Positions 50,463-59,516 are shown, numbered from the stretch's first letter. The stretch is 64,000 nt of DNA from Sphaerisporangium fuscum (GCF_018531465.1 NZ_JAHDTF010000025.1:1-64000); one strand, 5' to 3'. Program-made: numbers and translations. Notes: generated by a model not told the origin, from the sequence alone.

Positions 50463-51815
50463 TCAGAACGGCTCCACTGTGATGGCAGAGCCGCCGAAAA
50501 CGGCCTCCAGTTCAGGCATGATCTTCTCGGCGTCCCCCACGAACGCCGCGGACAGCGCGGACGGCGCGACGAGCCCGGCGAACACCGCGGAGGCGCTGGA
50601 GGCGGAGACCTGCTTGAGCGCGGCGCGGTGCTCGTTGAACCACCCGGCGGGCAAACGCTGGGCGATGTCCATGGCGCGCTGGTTGACCACGGCGGCCGCG
50701 GTCTGGAGCTCCAGCGGCGCGCCGAGCAGCAGTTCGCCGACCGCCCCCGAGCACTCCGCCTCGGTGATGCCGTCGGCCCGCATCGTCTCGATGATGGAGA
50801 CGAGGTCGGCGACGGCCGGGCCGGTGGACGGCGTGTCGACCGGAGTGGCGATCATGAACTGTCCCCTGCTCGACAGGCTGCGGAGCCAGCCGTGCACGCC
50901 GTAGGTGTATCCCTTCTCCTCGCGCAGCACCGCTGACAGCCGGGAGTTCATCGACCCGCCCAGCACGTGGGTGGCCACCCGAAGCGCCGGGTAGCGGGAA
51001 TCGGAGGGGCCGGGCCCGACGAGGCCGAGCCGGATCTCGGTCTGCACCGATCCGGGCCGGTCCACGACGATGACGCGGGGCGAGGCCGGGTCGGCGGTGC
51101 GCGTGGTGACAGCTCGCCGGTCCTTGCCACGCCAGTCGGAGAACGTCTCGTCGAGTAGGTCATCCAGCGCCGAGGGCGCCACGTTGCCGCCGACGAGCAG
51201 CGTCGCCTGCTCGGGCAGCAGGTTGGCACGGTCGAAGGCGGCGACGTCGTCCCTGGTCAGGCGCTTCAAAGAGGTCGCGACGCCGGATTCGGGGAGACTG
51301 GCGCGGTCCTCGGGCCGGAAGCACGCGGCGTGCAGCACCTGGTTGGCGCGCATGCCGGGGTTGAGTCGCGCGGAGTTCGCCCGGTCGGTGACGATGGCCC
51401 GGACCCGCTCGAATTCGTCCTCCGGGTAGGTGGCGTGCATCGCGGTCTCGGCGAGCAGGCCCAGGGCGGGCGCGAGTCCGGCCACCGGCACCTGCAGGAT
51501 CGCCAGCGTCGCGCCGTCGGTGACCCGCGTCTCGTAGGAGGCGCCGATCCGGTCCAGTGCCGCGGCGAACTGCTCGCCCGTGTGACGCGCGGTGCCTTCG
51601 TCCCGCAGGGTGGCGGCCACGATGGCGATGCCCTCCGATCCGGCGGGCTCGGCGAGGGTCCCGGCGGGCGTGACCAGGGTCAGCGTGATCAGCCGGCTGC
51701 GGGAGGGGTAGTGCTCGACGGTCAGGCCGTTGCCCAGCACTCGCGTGCGGGGGGTGGGGAAGGTGTAGGCGGGCGGCGGGGCGACCGTGGGGCGGGGAGC
51801 GAGCTGGGTGGTCAT
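50463..51815 (-). CDS. M16-family peptidase, inactive partner subunit
   Basis: From the ATG at 51815, which overlaps the preceding stop as ATGA, the protein has 450 residues with the two-domain M16 fold (RVLGNGLTVEHYPSRSRLITLTLVTPAGTLAEPAG; LGGSMNSRLSAVLREEKGYTYGVHGWLRS). The HxxEH zinc motif of active subunits is absent where expected. The SRLSAVLREEKGYTYGV segment supplies the Arg/Tyr pair used to hold substrate in the non-catalytic half of M16B dimers. With the upstream gene it forms a probable processing-peptidase heterodimer in the cytoplasm. Confidence 0.9.
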   Translation of the reverse strand: MTTQLAPRPTVAPPPAYTFPTPRTRVLGNGLTVEHYPSRSRLITLTLVTPAGTLAEPAGSEGIAIVAATLRDEGTARHTGEQFAAALDRIGASYETRVTDGATLAILQVPVAGLAPALGLLAETAMHATYPEDEFERVRAIVTDRANSARLNPGMRANQVLHAACFRPEDRASLPESGVATSLKRLTRDDVAAFDRANLLPEQATLLVGGNVAPSALDDLLDETFSDWRGKDRRAVTTRTADPASPRVIVVDRPGSVQTEIRLGLVGPGPSDSRYPALRVATHVLGGSMNSRLSAVLREEKGYTYGVHGWLRSLSSRGQFMIATPVDTPSTGPAVADLVSIIETMRADGITEAECSGAVGELLLGAPLELQTAAAVVNQRAMDIAQRLPAGWFNEHRAALKQVSASSASAVFAGLVAPSALSAAFVGDAEKIMPELEAVFGGSAITVEPF

Positions 51816-53095
51816 CGGGCGGCGTCCTCTCGGGGGCGGTAGGTCAGCACGGTCGCTTCTGCGGGGTCGAGCCAGTCGCTCACGGTGCGGCGCACGTCGT
51901 CGGCGTCGCACGCGCGGATCGCCTCCAGCGTCGTCTCGTCGTATCCGGGGTCGCCGAACAGGCACGCTCCGTGCGAGAGCGAGTCGGCTCGCCCCGCCAG
52001 GTCCTGCGTGGCCTGCAGGTAGCCCGCTTCGCAGTTGGCGCGGGCCGACTCGAGCTCCTGCTCACCCGGCGTCTCCTGGCCGAGCCGCTGAACGGTCTCG
52101 TTCACCAGGTCCAGCAGGTGCTGGGGTTCGACGCCATCGGCGCCCATCGCCATGACGGTGAAGACCGAGCGTCCGCCGACCATGCGGTTGAGACCGCCGT
52201 ACACGGAGGTCGCGGCCCGCTGCCGCCGTACCAGCTCCTGCTTGAGCCTGCTGCTGTTCGCTTCGGTCAGGATCTGCGCGGCCAGGTCGAGGTGGTCGCA
52301 GGATTCGGAGCCGTCGGCGGGAACCGGCCACATGAGGAAGACCGCCGAGTTGGGGACGTCCTCGTCGGTGACGTCGATCCTCTGGGGAGTACGGCGGTGC
52401 GCCGGCTGCGGAGGCTTGATCGGCGGCAGCACTCCGGCGTCGATGCCGCCGAAGTAGCGCTCCACCTTGGCCAGCGCCTCCTCGGTGTCCACGTCGCCCA
52501 CCAGGGAGAGCACGGCGTTGCCGGGCACGTAGTGACCGCGGAAGAAGTCGCGGACGTCGTCCAGGGTGGCGTCGGCCAGGTCCTGCATGGAGCCGATCGG
52601 CATGTGGTGGTACTGGTGACCGGGGTCGAAGGTGGCGGAGAACAGCCGCTCCCAGGCGGTGCCGTACGGCTGGTTGTCCATCCGCTGGCGGCGCTCGTTG
52701 CGCACGACGTCGCGCTGGTTGTCCAGCCCGGTCTGGTCGAGCGCGGCGAGCAGCCCGCCGAGCCGGTCGGCCTCCAGCCACAGCGCCAGGTCCAGGCCCT
52801 GGGTCGGCACGGTCTCGAAGTAGTTCGTGCGGTCATGGGAGGTCGTGGCGTTCAGCTGGGCGCCGATCGCGTCGAGGAGGGCGAAGTGCTCGCCTGCCGC
52901 GACGTTCGCCGAGCCCTGGAACATCAGGTGCTCGAACAGGTGCGCCAATCCGGTACGCCCCGGCCTCTCGTGGCGAGAGCCGACGCCGTACCAGAGGTTG
53001 ACTGCCACCGCGGGCGTGTCGTGGTCTTCTTCGATCACCACACGCAGGCCGTTGGCCAACGTGTGCCGGTGCCGCAGGGCAGGTGTCGTCATCAA
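51812..53095 (-). CDS. M16-family zinc metallopeptidase, catalytic subunit
   Basis: The 427-residue protein has the inverted zinc motif HLFEH (residues 52-56, in GLAHLFEHLMFQGS) and the distal Glu in DVVRNERRQRMDNQPYG. The first M16 domain is standard (VNLWYGVGSRHERPGRTGLAH), and the second, inactive-type domain begins around residue 190. Such pairs degrade or process peptides. It has no signal peptide. The operon of two M16 genes has no regulator beside it; 247 bp without a gene precede it. Confidence 0.93.
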   Translation of the reverse strand: MMTTPALRHRHTLANGLRVVIEEDHDTPAVAVNLWYGVGSRHERPGRTGLAHLFEHLMFQGSANVAAGEHFALLDAIGAQLNATTSHDRTNYFETVPTQGLDLALWLEADRLGGLLAALDQTGLDNQRDVVRNERRQRMDNQPYGTAWERLFSATFDPGHQYHHMPIGSMQDLADATLDDVRDFFRGHYVPGNAVLSLVGDVDTEEALAKVERYFGGIDAGVLPPIKPPQPAHRRTPQRIDVTDEDVPNSAVFLMWPVPADGSESCDHLDLAAQILTEANSSRLKQELVRRQRAATSVYGGLNRMVGGRSVFTVMAMGADGVEPQHLLDLVNETVQRLGQETPGEQELESARANCEAGYLQATQDLAGRADSLSHGACLFGDPGYDETTLEAIRACDADDVRRTVSDWLDPAEATVLTYRPREDAAR

Positions 53096-53342
53096 CTGAT
53101 TGTCCCTTCAAGGTGAGACTGGTCACTGCGGTGCAGGACGTCGGGGGATCCGCCGAGGCAGGCGTCGATGACGCGGCCGCCGGCGCGGACCTCGGCCGGG
53201 GCGCCCACGGCCGGCCGGCGGCCTTGACCACGGTGAAGGCCCGCGCGGTCGCAGGGAGGGCTGGCGATCATGTCCTGGAGGCGCACTCGCGTATCGGCCT
53301 AGTGTCCGACCGTCATGGTCACGGCCGCCCGTCCGGAGTACT

Positions 53343-54260
53343 TCATGATCTCCTGGTTCCTCGCTGTGCCCCGGGTACCGCCGCGGTGGCGAGTTCTCGG
53401 ACGACCCGGGCGAAGCCCTGGACGAGGGGACTCTGGGGGCCTTCGGGCCAGGCCAGGGCCACGCGCAGGGGTTCGACGTCCGTCAGGGGGATCCAGGAGA
53501 GGTCGGGGCGGGCGTAGTACAGGGACATGCTGGCCGGGGCGAAGCAGATGGCGGCGCCCTCGGCGACCTGTTCCAGCATCTCCTCGACGTTGTCGTTCGT
53601 GGGGCCCCAGCAGGGGGCCGACCCGTCCGGGCGGGGGTTGACCGCCCACCAGTCGACCCACTCGCGCGGCGCCCGTTCGGTCCACATCAGGGGCTCGTCG
53701 TTCACCTCCAGCACCGACACGCCGTCCCGGGACGCCAGCGGGTGACCGGCGGGCAGGCCCACCACCCTCGGCTCGGTGTGCACGACCTCCGCGTGCAGGC
53801 CGGTGAGGTCGGCGGGCAGCCAGACGAACGCGATGTCCACCCGCCCGTCGCGCAGAGCCCTGACCTCCTGTCCCCAGTCGAACCGCTTGGGCTCGACCCG
53901 CACGCCAGGGTGGCGGCGGGAGAACTCCGCGCGGGCCCGGGTGGTGAGCTCACCGGCGCCGCTGGCCTCGAACCCCACCCGCAGCACGCCGGTCTCCCCG
54001 CGACGGTGCCGCTCGGCGGTGGCCGTCACGCGTTCGGCCTGCTCCAGCGTGCGGCGGGCTTCGGTCACCACGTCCCGCCCGGCTGCCGTGGCGGTCACCC
54101 CTCCCGCGTGCCGGTCGAACAACCGGACTCCGAGCTCGGACTCGAGGTTCTTCAGCGCGTACGACAGCGCGGGCTGGCTGACGTACAGCGCCTCCGCGGC
54201 CCGCCCCAGGTTGCCCACCTCGTCGATCGTCACGAGATACCGCAACTGTCGCAGCTCCAT
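53343..54260 (-). CDS. LysR-family transcriptional regulator
   Basis: The ATG at 54260 gives 305 residues with a classic N-terminal HTH (MELRQLRYLVTIDEVGNLGRAAEALYVSQPALSYALKNLESELGVRLFDRHAGGVTATAAG) and a LysR substrate-binding domain (TGVLRVGFEASGAGELTTRARAEFSRRHPGVRVE). Open frame above 54260 runs antisense through the SDR gene and is not used. It is divergent from that SDR at 54373, with a CATAAA-N5-TTTATG dyad in the gap, and most likely activates it. Confidence 0.93.
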   Translation of the reverse strand: MELRQLRYLVTIDEVGNLGRAAEALYVSQPALSYALKNLESELGVRLFDRHAGGVTATAAGRDVVTEARRTLEQAERVTATAERHRRGETGVLRVGFEASGAGELTTRARAEFSRRHPGVRVEPKRFDWGQEVRALRDGRVDIAFVWLPADLTGLHAEVVHTEPRVVGLPAGHPLASRDGVSVLEVNDEPLMWTERAPREWVDWWAVNPRPDGSAPCWGPTNDNVEEMLEQVAEGAAICFAPASMSLYYARPDLSWIPLTDVEPLRVALAWPEGPQSPLVQGFARVVRELATAAVPGAQRGTRRS

Positions 54261-54268
54261 CCAGGCAT

Positions 54269-54285
54269 CATAAACGCCCTTTATG
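54269..54285. promoter_or_regulatory. LysR-box dyad
   Basis: CATAAA-N5-TTTATG (54269-54285) is a perfect 6-5-6 dyad of T-N11-A type immediately upstream of the LysR start, with another CATAAA half-site at about 54331. Arrangement fits a recognition site plus an activation site toward the SDR promoter. Confidence 0.65.
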
Positions 54286-54372
54286 GCTCCAGCGATCTTC
54301 TGTCTTGGACGCCCGGCACCACTCACCGGCATAAATGATGTCGTTCGTCCCCGACCGTAGGAGAAGATCGAA

Positions 54373-55263
54373 ATGAGCGACGAGAGCACCCCCACGCGTG
54401 AGGCGGCGGGCAAGGTCTGGCTGGTCACCGGCGCGTCGTCCGGGTTCGGCAGGGCCATCGTCGAGGCGGCCGTCACCGCGGGCGACACCGTGGTGGCCGC
54501 CGCCCGCAGGCCGGAGGCGCTGGACGAGCTGGTCGCCGCGCATCCGGGCCGCGTCGTCGCCGTCGAGCTGGACGTCACCGACACCGCCCGCGTCGCCGCC
54601 GTGGTCGCCGAGGTGGTCCTGTGGTACGGCCGCGTCGACGTCCTGGTGAACAACGCCGGGCGCGGTCTGATCGGCGCGGTCGAGGAGACGACCGACCGCG
54701 AGCTGCGCGACCTGATGGATCTGCACTTCTTCGGTCCGGCAGCGCTGACCCGGGCGGTGCTGCCGCACATGCGCCGTCAGGGTTCGGGGGCGATCGTCCA
54801 GTTGTCGAGCATGGGCGGCCGGTTCTCCTTCCCCGGGGTCTCCGCCTACTCGGCGACCAAGTTCGCGCTGGAGGGCCTGTCGTCGTCGCTCGCGGCCGAG
54901 GTCGCGCCGTTCGGGATCAAGGTGCTGATCGTCGAGCCCGGCGCCTTCCGTACCGGCTTCGCCGGGAATGGCGCGCTGCTGCAGTCGGCCCCGATCGCGG
55001 CGTACGACGACGTCGTCGGCCCCCTCCGCACCGGTCTGCCGGGCACGGACGGCCGTCAGCCGGGCGATCCGGCGAAGGCGGCCTCGGCGATCCTGGCCGC
55101 GCTCGACGCGGAGCGGACCCCGCTGCGCCTCGCTCTGGGCAACGACGCCGCGGACGGGATCTCGGCGGCACTCGACAGCGAGCGAGCCGAGTTCCTGGCC
55201 TGGGAGTCCGTCAGCCGGGGGACGGACTTCGACGAGGAGTCGTCCCTTCCCCGGCCGGCTTGA
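54373..55263 (+). CDS. Short-chain dehydrogenase/reductase
   Basis: The 296-residue classical SDR has TGASSGFG at residues 19-26, VNNAG at 91-95, the catalytic Ser in QLSSMGGRFSFPG and YSATK (156-160). AARRPEALDELV after strand 2 points to NADP(H). The start has GGAGAAG 9-15 bases ahead. It reduces an unknown carbonyl compound and is probably activated by the divergent LysR protein. Confidence 0.92.
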   Translation: MSDESTPTREAAGKVWLVTGASSGFGRAIVEAAVTAGDTVVAAARRPEALDELVAAHPGRVVAVELDVTDTARVAAVVAEVVLWYGRVDVLVNNAGRGLIGAVEETTDRELRDLMDLHFFGPAALTRAVLPHMRRQGSGAIVQLSSMGGRFSFPGVSAYSATKFALEGLSSSLAAEVAPFGIKVLIVEPGAFRTGFAGNGALLQSAPIAAYDDVVGPLRTGLPGTDGRQPGDPAKAASAILAALDAERTPLRLALGNDAADGISAALDSERAEFLAWESVSRGTDFDEESSLPRPA

Positions 55264-55378
55264 CGATCGGCCACGCTCCTTCGCACACGGCTCAGCAGGC
55301 GGCGCTCACCGCCCGCTCCGCCGCCCCGCCGCACGCCATCACGATCGGCTACGTCGAGGACGGGTTTGCCGGCCATGG

Positions 55379-55708
55379 TCATCCGCCTCCTTTGCGGAGC
55401 TGTTCGAGCCGTTCTGCGAGGAAGCTCCAGGTCTTCCAGAACTCTTCGAGGTATTGCCGTCCCTGAGCGTTGAGGGAGTACACCTTGCGCGGTGGCCCCT
55501 TCTCGGACGGGACCTTCTCCACGTCGACCAGGCCGCGCTGCTCGATCCTGACCAGCAGCGCGTAGATGGTGCCCTCGGCGATGTCGGAGAAGCCCTGATC
55601 CCGCAGCCATGCCGTGATCTCGTAGCCGTAGGCGGGCCGGCCGGAAAGGATCGCCAGGACGATGCCCTCCAGCGTTCCCTTGAGCATCTCGGTCATCTGC
55701 TTGCCCAT
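55379..55708 (-). CDS. PadR-family transcriptional regulator
   Basis: The 109-residue PadR protein is MLKGTLEGIVLAILSGRPAYGYEITAWLRDQGFSDIAEGTIYALLVRIEQRGLVDVEKVPSEKGPPRKVYSLNAQGRQYLEEFWKTWSFLAERLEQL: a winged helix plus a C-terminal dimer helix. The usual membrane-protein or DUF1048 partner gene is not seen downstream, where only 115 bp separate it from the convergent SDR gene. Such regulators respond to drugs or phenolics; this one may now control only itself by the dyad at 55744. Confidence 0.92.
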   Translation of the reverse strand: MGKQMTEMLKGTLEGIVLAILSGRPAYGYEITAWLRDQGFSDIAEGTIYALLVRIEQRGLVDVEKVPSEKGPPRKVYSLNAQGRQYLEEFWKTWSFLAERLEQLRKGGG

Positions 55709-55743
55709 GGAACACCCCCTTCCAGCTACTCGGTGCTGCTTAC

Positions 55744-55758
55744 TACTGGTATACAGTA
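55744..55758. promoter_or_regulatory. PadR-type operator
   Basis: TACTG-GTATA-CAGTA (55744-55758) is a perfect 5-5-5 dyad 36 bp upstream of the PadR start. AT-rich dyads of this form are typical PadR-s1 autoregulatory sites. Confidence 0.6.
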
Positions 55759-55797
55759 ACGCTGACTACCGAGTCCGGCGACCCGTTCGCCACGTCG

Positions 55798-56289
55798 CTA
55801 CCGGCCTTCGGCTGACAGCGCCTCGGCCGCCAGCGGGCCCGTCCGGTGCGGTACGACCGTGGAGAGCGTGACCACCGTGGTGCTGCGCCGTACTCCGGGT
55901 ATGGCCAGCATCCGGTCGATGACCTGCTGGAGGTGTTCGTGGTCGCGGCCGGCGACCCGGCACCACACGTCGCCGGGGCCCGTGACGATGTAGGCCTCCA
56001 GCAGCTCGGGGATGGCCTCCAGCGTCACCGAGATCCGCTCGCGGACGCTCTGGTCGACCTCCAGCGTGGTGAACGCCTGCACCGGGTGGCCGAGCGCCGG
56101 GGGTGACAGGTTGGGGCCGAAGTCGATGATCACACCGTCGGCGATCATGCGGTCGAGCCGGGCCTGCACGGTGCCGCGTGCCACCCCCAGCAGCCGGGCG
56201 ATCTCCAGCAGGCCGCTGCGCGGCCGTTCGGCGAGCAGCTGGAGGACCCGCACGTCGAGTTCGTCGAGACTGCGGCGGCGCGTCGGCAT
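55798..56289 (-). CDS. Lrp/AsnC-family transcriptional regulator
   Basis: The ATG at 56289 gives 163 residues. The HTH is RRSLDELDVRVLQLLAERPRSGLLEIARLLGVARGTVQARLDRMIADGVIIDFGPNL, and the RAM/AsnC ligand domain begins at ALGHPVQAFTTLEVDQSVRERISVTLEAIPELLEAYIVTGPGDVWCRVAGRDHEHLQQVIDRMLAIPGV. It would bind an amino-acid-like effector. It is divergent from the iodotyrosine-deiodinase-like flavoprotein at 56384, with a perfect dyad in the gap. Confidence 0.93.
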   Translation of the reverse strand: MPTRRRSLDELDVRVLQLLAERPRSGLLEIARLLGVARGTVQARLDRMIADGVIIDFGPNLSPPALGHPVQAFTTLEVDQSVRERISVTLEAIPELLEAYIVTGPGDVWCRVAGRDHEHLQQVIDRMLAIPGVRRSTTVVTLSTVVPHRTGPLAAEALSAEGR

Positions 56290-56313
56290 ATTCGTCACCT
56301 GAATCCCCTTTGA

Positions 56314-56330
56314 GCTGTCAGATCGACAGC
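56314..56330. promoter_or_regulatory. Lrp-type dyad
   Basis: GCTGTC-AGATC-GACAGC (56314-56330) is a perfect 6-5-6 inverted repeat, followed at about 56347 by a partial copy TTGTCAGATC. It lies between the Lrp gene and the divergent flavoprotein gene. Confidence 0.7.
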
Positions 56331-56383
56331 ATAAAGGGACCTCTGTTGTCAGATCCGCTCCAGTCGCCGAGACTTCGGATCTC

Positions 56384-57058
56384 ATGGAGCATCGGCATCC
56401 CTTCATCCCCTATCGGCCACAGCGTCACGAGCCCGGTGAGATGGTCCGGCGCGGCGAGGAGTTCTATCGCATCGTGGATCGGCGGCGCAGCGTGCGCGCG
56501 TTCAGCCCCGACCCCGTGCCGTACGAGTGCGTCGCGTGGGCCGTGCGCGCCGCCAACACCGCGCCGTCGGGCGCCCACCAGCAGCCGTGGAGGTTCGTGG
56601 TGATCGGCGACCCCGCGATCAAGCGGCGGGTGCGCGAGGCGGCCGAGGTGGAGGAGCGCCAGAACTACGAGGGCGGCCGGCTGCCGCAGGAGTGGCGCAC
56701 GGCCTTGGCGCCGCTGGAGACGACCTCGGACAAGGGCTACCTCGAAGTGGCGCCCTGGCTGGTGGTGTGCTTCGCCGAGAAGTTCGGGCTGCACGGCGAC
56801 GGCGGAAGGAGCAGGCACTACTACGTCAACGAGAGCGTCGGCATCGCCTGCGGGCTCTTCGTCACCGCCCTCCATGTCATGGGGCTGTGCACGCTCACCC
56901 ACACCCCCAACCCGATGGCCTTCCTCAGTGAGATCTGCGAGCGCCCCGCCAACGAGCGGCCGTACATCCTCTTCCCGGTGGGGTACGCCGCCCCGGACGC
57001 CGAGGTGCCCGACCTGTCCAGGAAACCGCTGACCGAAGCCCTGGTCCGCCTGCCCTGA
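56384..57058 (+). CDS. Nitroreductase-fold flavoprotein, iodotyrosine-deiodinase-like
   Basis: The 224-residue protein has the FMN-binding nitroreductase fold: RRRSVRAFSPDPVP near residue 33, the IYD hallmark NTAPSGAHQQPWRFVVIGD, and the active-site lid VEERQNYEGGRLPQEWRTALAPLETTSDKGYLEVAPWLVV. The lid keeps the Glu, Tyr and Lys that grip the substrate zwitterion in iodotyrosine deiodinases. It is thus a candidate reductive dehalogenase of halotyrosines or a related flavoenzyme. It is divergent from an Lrp-type regulator, which fits an amino-acid-like substrate. Confidence 0.88.
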   Translation: MEHRHPFIPYRPQRHEPGEMVRRGEEFYRIVDRRRSVRAFSPDPVPYECVAWAVRAANTAPSGAHQQPWRFVVIGDPAIKRRVREAAEVEERQNYEGGRLPQEWRTALAPLETTSDKGYLEVAPWLVVCFAEKFGLHGDGGRSRHYYVNESVGIACGLFVTALHVMGLCTLTHTPNPMAFLSEICERPANERPYILFPVGYAAPDAEVPDLSRKPLTEALVRLP

Positions 57059-57116
57059 GAACGGGTCCGAACTCTGGCGGAGGACGGGCGCGGGAACCGC
57101 AGGCGCGGCGCCTACC

Positions 57117-58349
57117 TCACGCGCGAGGCCGGGCGTCGGCGCCGGACGGCTCAAGGTCGAGGCCGGGATCGTCGAGCGGAGGCCGCGTTCGGGCGGGTGA
57201 GCGGCGGGACAGCAGGCATCCGGTCAGCGCGGTGGCGAGGCCGGCCAGCCCGGCCGTCACGAAGCCGCTCCCTGGCACGGAGACATCGATCGCCACCCCG
57301 ACGATCGGGGTTCCGAGCGCGAAACCCACGCTCCCCGCCGAAGATTGCAGACCTGTCGCCTCGCCGCGGACGCCGGCCGGCGCCAGCCGGCTCACCGTGT
57401 CGGCCACCGTGGAAAGAGTCGGCGCGGCGAGCAGCCCGGCACCGGCACAGGCCACGCACAACCAGGGCCAATCGTGGGCCAGTCCGGCGGGAACGGTCGC
57501 CAGCCCGAGCAGACCGAGCAGCAGCCACGTGGGCAGCGGCCGCGGGATCGCGCCGTACACCAGGCCGCCGACGATGGAGGCCACGCCGTACACCGCCACG
57601 ACCACGGCGGCCCAGGACACCTCGCCGGCTTCCTGGAGGGTGGCGACGATGGCCAGGTCGGTACCGCCGAGCAGCATCGTGGTGCCGAACGCCATCACCA
57701 GAACGGCGATCATGCCCCGGCCCAGCCACTCCCGGCGAGGGGGACGGGGGACCGTGTCGGCATCCGCCTCGCCCTCGGCACGCACCGGCGGGTTGAGCAA
57801 GGCGATCCCCGCTCCACCCGCCACGATCGCCGCGCCGACGCCCCATGCCACCACGCCCGGGGACGACTTCGCCGCGCAGAGGATCACGATCGGCGGGCCC
57901 ACCATGTACGACAGCTCGCCCTGCACCGATTCCAGCGCGAACGCGGCCCGGCGCTGTCCCGCCGCCGTCATCGCGGCGATCGCCTGCCTGGTCACCAGCG
58001 GGGCCGGCACCATCAGCAGACCCGCCACGAAGGCGGCGCCCAGCAGGATCGTGTACGGCAGGATCGGCACGCTCAGCCAGAACACGAGCTGTAGTGCGAC
58101 GGTCAGCAGCAGCACGGCACGCAGGCCCCGCCGGTCCATCATGCGGCCGAGCAGCGGCCCGCCCAGCGCCGTCCCCGCGGTCAGAGCCGCCGCGACACCG
58201 CCCGCTGCCGCGTAGCTCATGTCCAGGCCCAGCACGACATACATCGTCAGCGCCGTCATGTCGGCCGTGATCGCGACACGGGCCAGCAGCGAGACGCCCA
58301 GCAGCGACGCCATCCCTGGCAAGGCGAGCACCTGTCGGTATCCGGTCAC
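57117..58349 (-). CDS. MFS transporter
   Basis: The 410-residue protein has twelve predicted membrane helices, with the loop 2-3 motif as GRMMDRRGLRAVLLL and LAPAGVRGEATGLQSSAGSVGFALGTPIVG in the second half. It is a putative drug or metabolite exporter. It is divergent from the LysR gene at 58416 with only 66 bp between, so it is the probable target of that regulator. It ends in a charged 25-residue tail. Confidence 0.88.
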   Translation of the reverse strand: MTGYRQVLALPGMASLLGVSLLARVAITADMTALTMYVVLGLDMSYAAAGGVAAALTAGTALGGPLLGRMMDRRGLRAVLLLTVALQLVFWLSVPILPYTILLGAAFVAGLLMVPAPLVTRQAIAAMTAAGQRRAAFALESVQGELSYMVGPPIVILCAAKSSPGVVAWGVGAAIVAGGAGIALLNPPVRAEGEADADTVPRPPRREWLGRGMIAVLVMAFGTTMLLGGTDLAIVATLQEAGEVSWAAVVVAVYGVASIVGGLVYGAIPRPLPTWLLLGLLGLATVPAGLAHDWPWLCVACAGAGLLAAPTLSTVADTVSRLAPAGVRGEATGLQSSAGSVGFALGTPIVGVAIDVSVPGSGFVTAGLAGLATALTGCLLSRRSPARTRPPLDDPGLDLEPSGADARPRA

Positions 58350-58415
58350 CTGCGCGACGCTAGATCATCCGTCGCGTCATAGGAAGCGGTTGATTTATTG
58401 GGGGTGACATAATGA

Positions 58416-59264
58416 ATGCTTATGGCCCGAGATCTTGAGATCGCGTTGCTGCGGTCGTTCGTCACGGCCGTGCGGGCGGGCAGCATCAGCCGCGCCGCGA
58501 CCGCGCTCGGACACACCCAGCCGGCGCTCAGCCAGCAGCTGCGCAAGCTCGAGAGCACCGTCGGCCGCCCGCTGCTGCACCGGTCGCCGTCCGGCGTCTC
58601 GCTGACCCGGGCGGGTGAGGAGCTCCTGCCGTACGCCGAACGCATTCTCTCGCTCTCCGCGCAGGCCCTCACCGAAACCGGGGGCGCGCTGACCGGCCAC
58701 TGCGGCGTCGGGTTGCTCGAAGACCTCGCCGCGTCCCGGCTTCCGCAGGCCCTCGCCGACCTCGCCCGGCTGCACCCCGGCGCGACGCTGGAGGTGCTCA
58801 GCCTTTCCAACGCCGCGATGCGGGAGGCCTACGACGCGGGCCGGGTCCAACTCGTGCTCGACGCGGTGCCGGACCTGCCCAGGCCGCCGCGCTGGACGGC
58901 ACGCCGCCCGCTGGTCTGGGCGATCGGCCAAGGCATGGACGTGGCCGCCGATCCGCTGCCGGTGGTGCTGTTCTCGAACCCGTGCTCCTGGCGGACGGCA
59001 GTGCTGGAAACGCTGGAACGGACCGATCGGTGCTGGCGGGTGGCGTTCGAGAGCAACAGCCTGGTCGGTGTGCTCGCCGCGGTACGGGCCGGGCTCGGCG
59101 CCGCGGCGCTCATGCCCGCCAACCTCGAACCGGTCATGGCCTGCCACGACGCGGACGCCCTGCCCGCCCTGCCGGACGTCGAACTCGGTCTCTCACGGCA
59201 CCCGCGAACCGAAGGTGATCCGCTGATCGATGCCGTGGAGACCGCGCTACGACGCATGATCTGA
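58416..59264 (+). CDS. LysR-family transcriptional regulator
   Basis: The 282-residue regulator begins with DLEIALLRSFVTAVRAGSISRAATALGHTQPALSQQLRKLESTVGRPLLHRSPSGVSLTRAGEELLPYAERIL. The C-terminal substrate-binding domain includes WRVAFESNSLVGVLAAVRAGLGAAALMP. The ATG at 58416 is nine bases from GGGGGTG; ATGs at 58412 (other frame) and 58422 are less well placed. The gap to the MFS contains the AT-rich ATTTATTGG...CATAATGAAT segment, a likely LysR box. Confidence 0.9.
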   Translation: MLMARDLEIALLRSFVTAVRAGSISRAATALGHTQPALSQQLRKLESTVGRPLLHRSPSGVSLTRAGEELLPYAERILSLSAQALTETGGALTGHCGVGLLEDLAASRLPQALADLARLHPGATLEVLSLSNAAMREAYDAGRVQLVLDAVPDLPRPPRWTARRPLVWAIGQGMDVAADPLPVVLFSNPCSWRTAVLETLERTDRCWRVAFESNSLVGVLAAVRAGLGAAALMPANLEPVMACHDADALPALPDVELGLSRHPRTEGDPLIDAVETALRRMI

Positions 59265-59390
59265 GACCACCGCATCGACTGACACCCGCCGCCGCGCCGC
59301 ACCGGCTTCACCTGCCGGTGCGGCCCCGTGCCGTCCCGAAGCCGTCCGCACCGTCCATCCGGGCCGTCCAGAGCACCTCCCACACCCAGC

Positions 59391-59516
59391 GTCGGTCACG
59401 CGTGCCGAGTAGAACTCGGTGTCGTAGAACCGCGACCGGACGCCCTGGACCTTGCTCGTGATCGCCGGGACGATCTCGGTTCTGAAGACGTCCATTCGTT
59501 GCTCGACCGACAGAGC
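59391..59516 (-). pseudogene. Darcynin-family remnant
   Basis: ALSVEQRMDVFRTEIVPAITSKVQGVRSRFYDTEFYSARVTD is the N-terminal core of darcynin-like proteins of about 110 residues. The usual start before it and the rest after VTD (normally continuing VWVWEA) are lost; the WVWE piece appears briefly in another frame. It is a fragment of a small protein of uncertain function. Confidence 0.5.

Noticed and set aside
55056..55378. Minus-strand frame directly after the PadR gene, where a partner gene is often found
   Set aside because: The translation lies mostly antisense to the SDR and resembles no PadR partner family.
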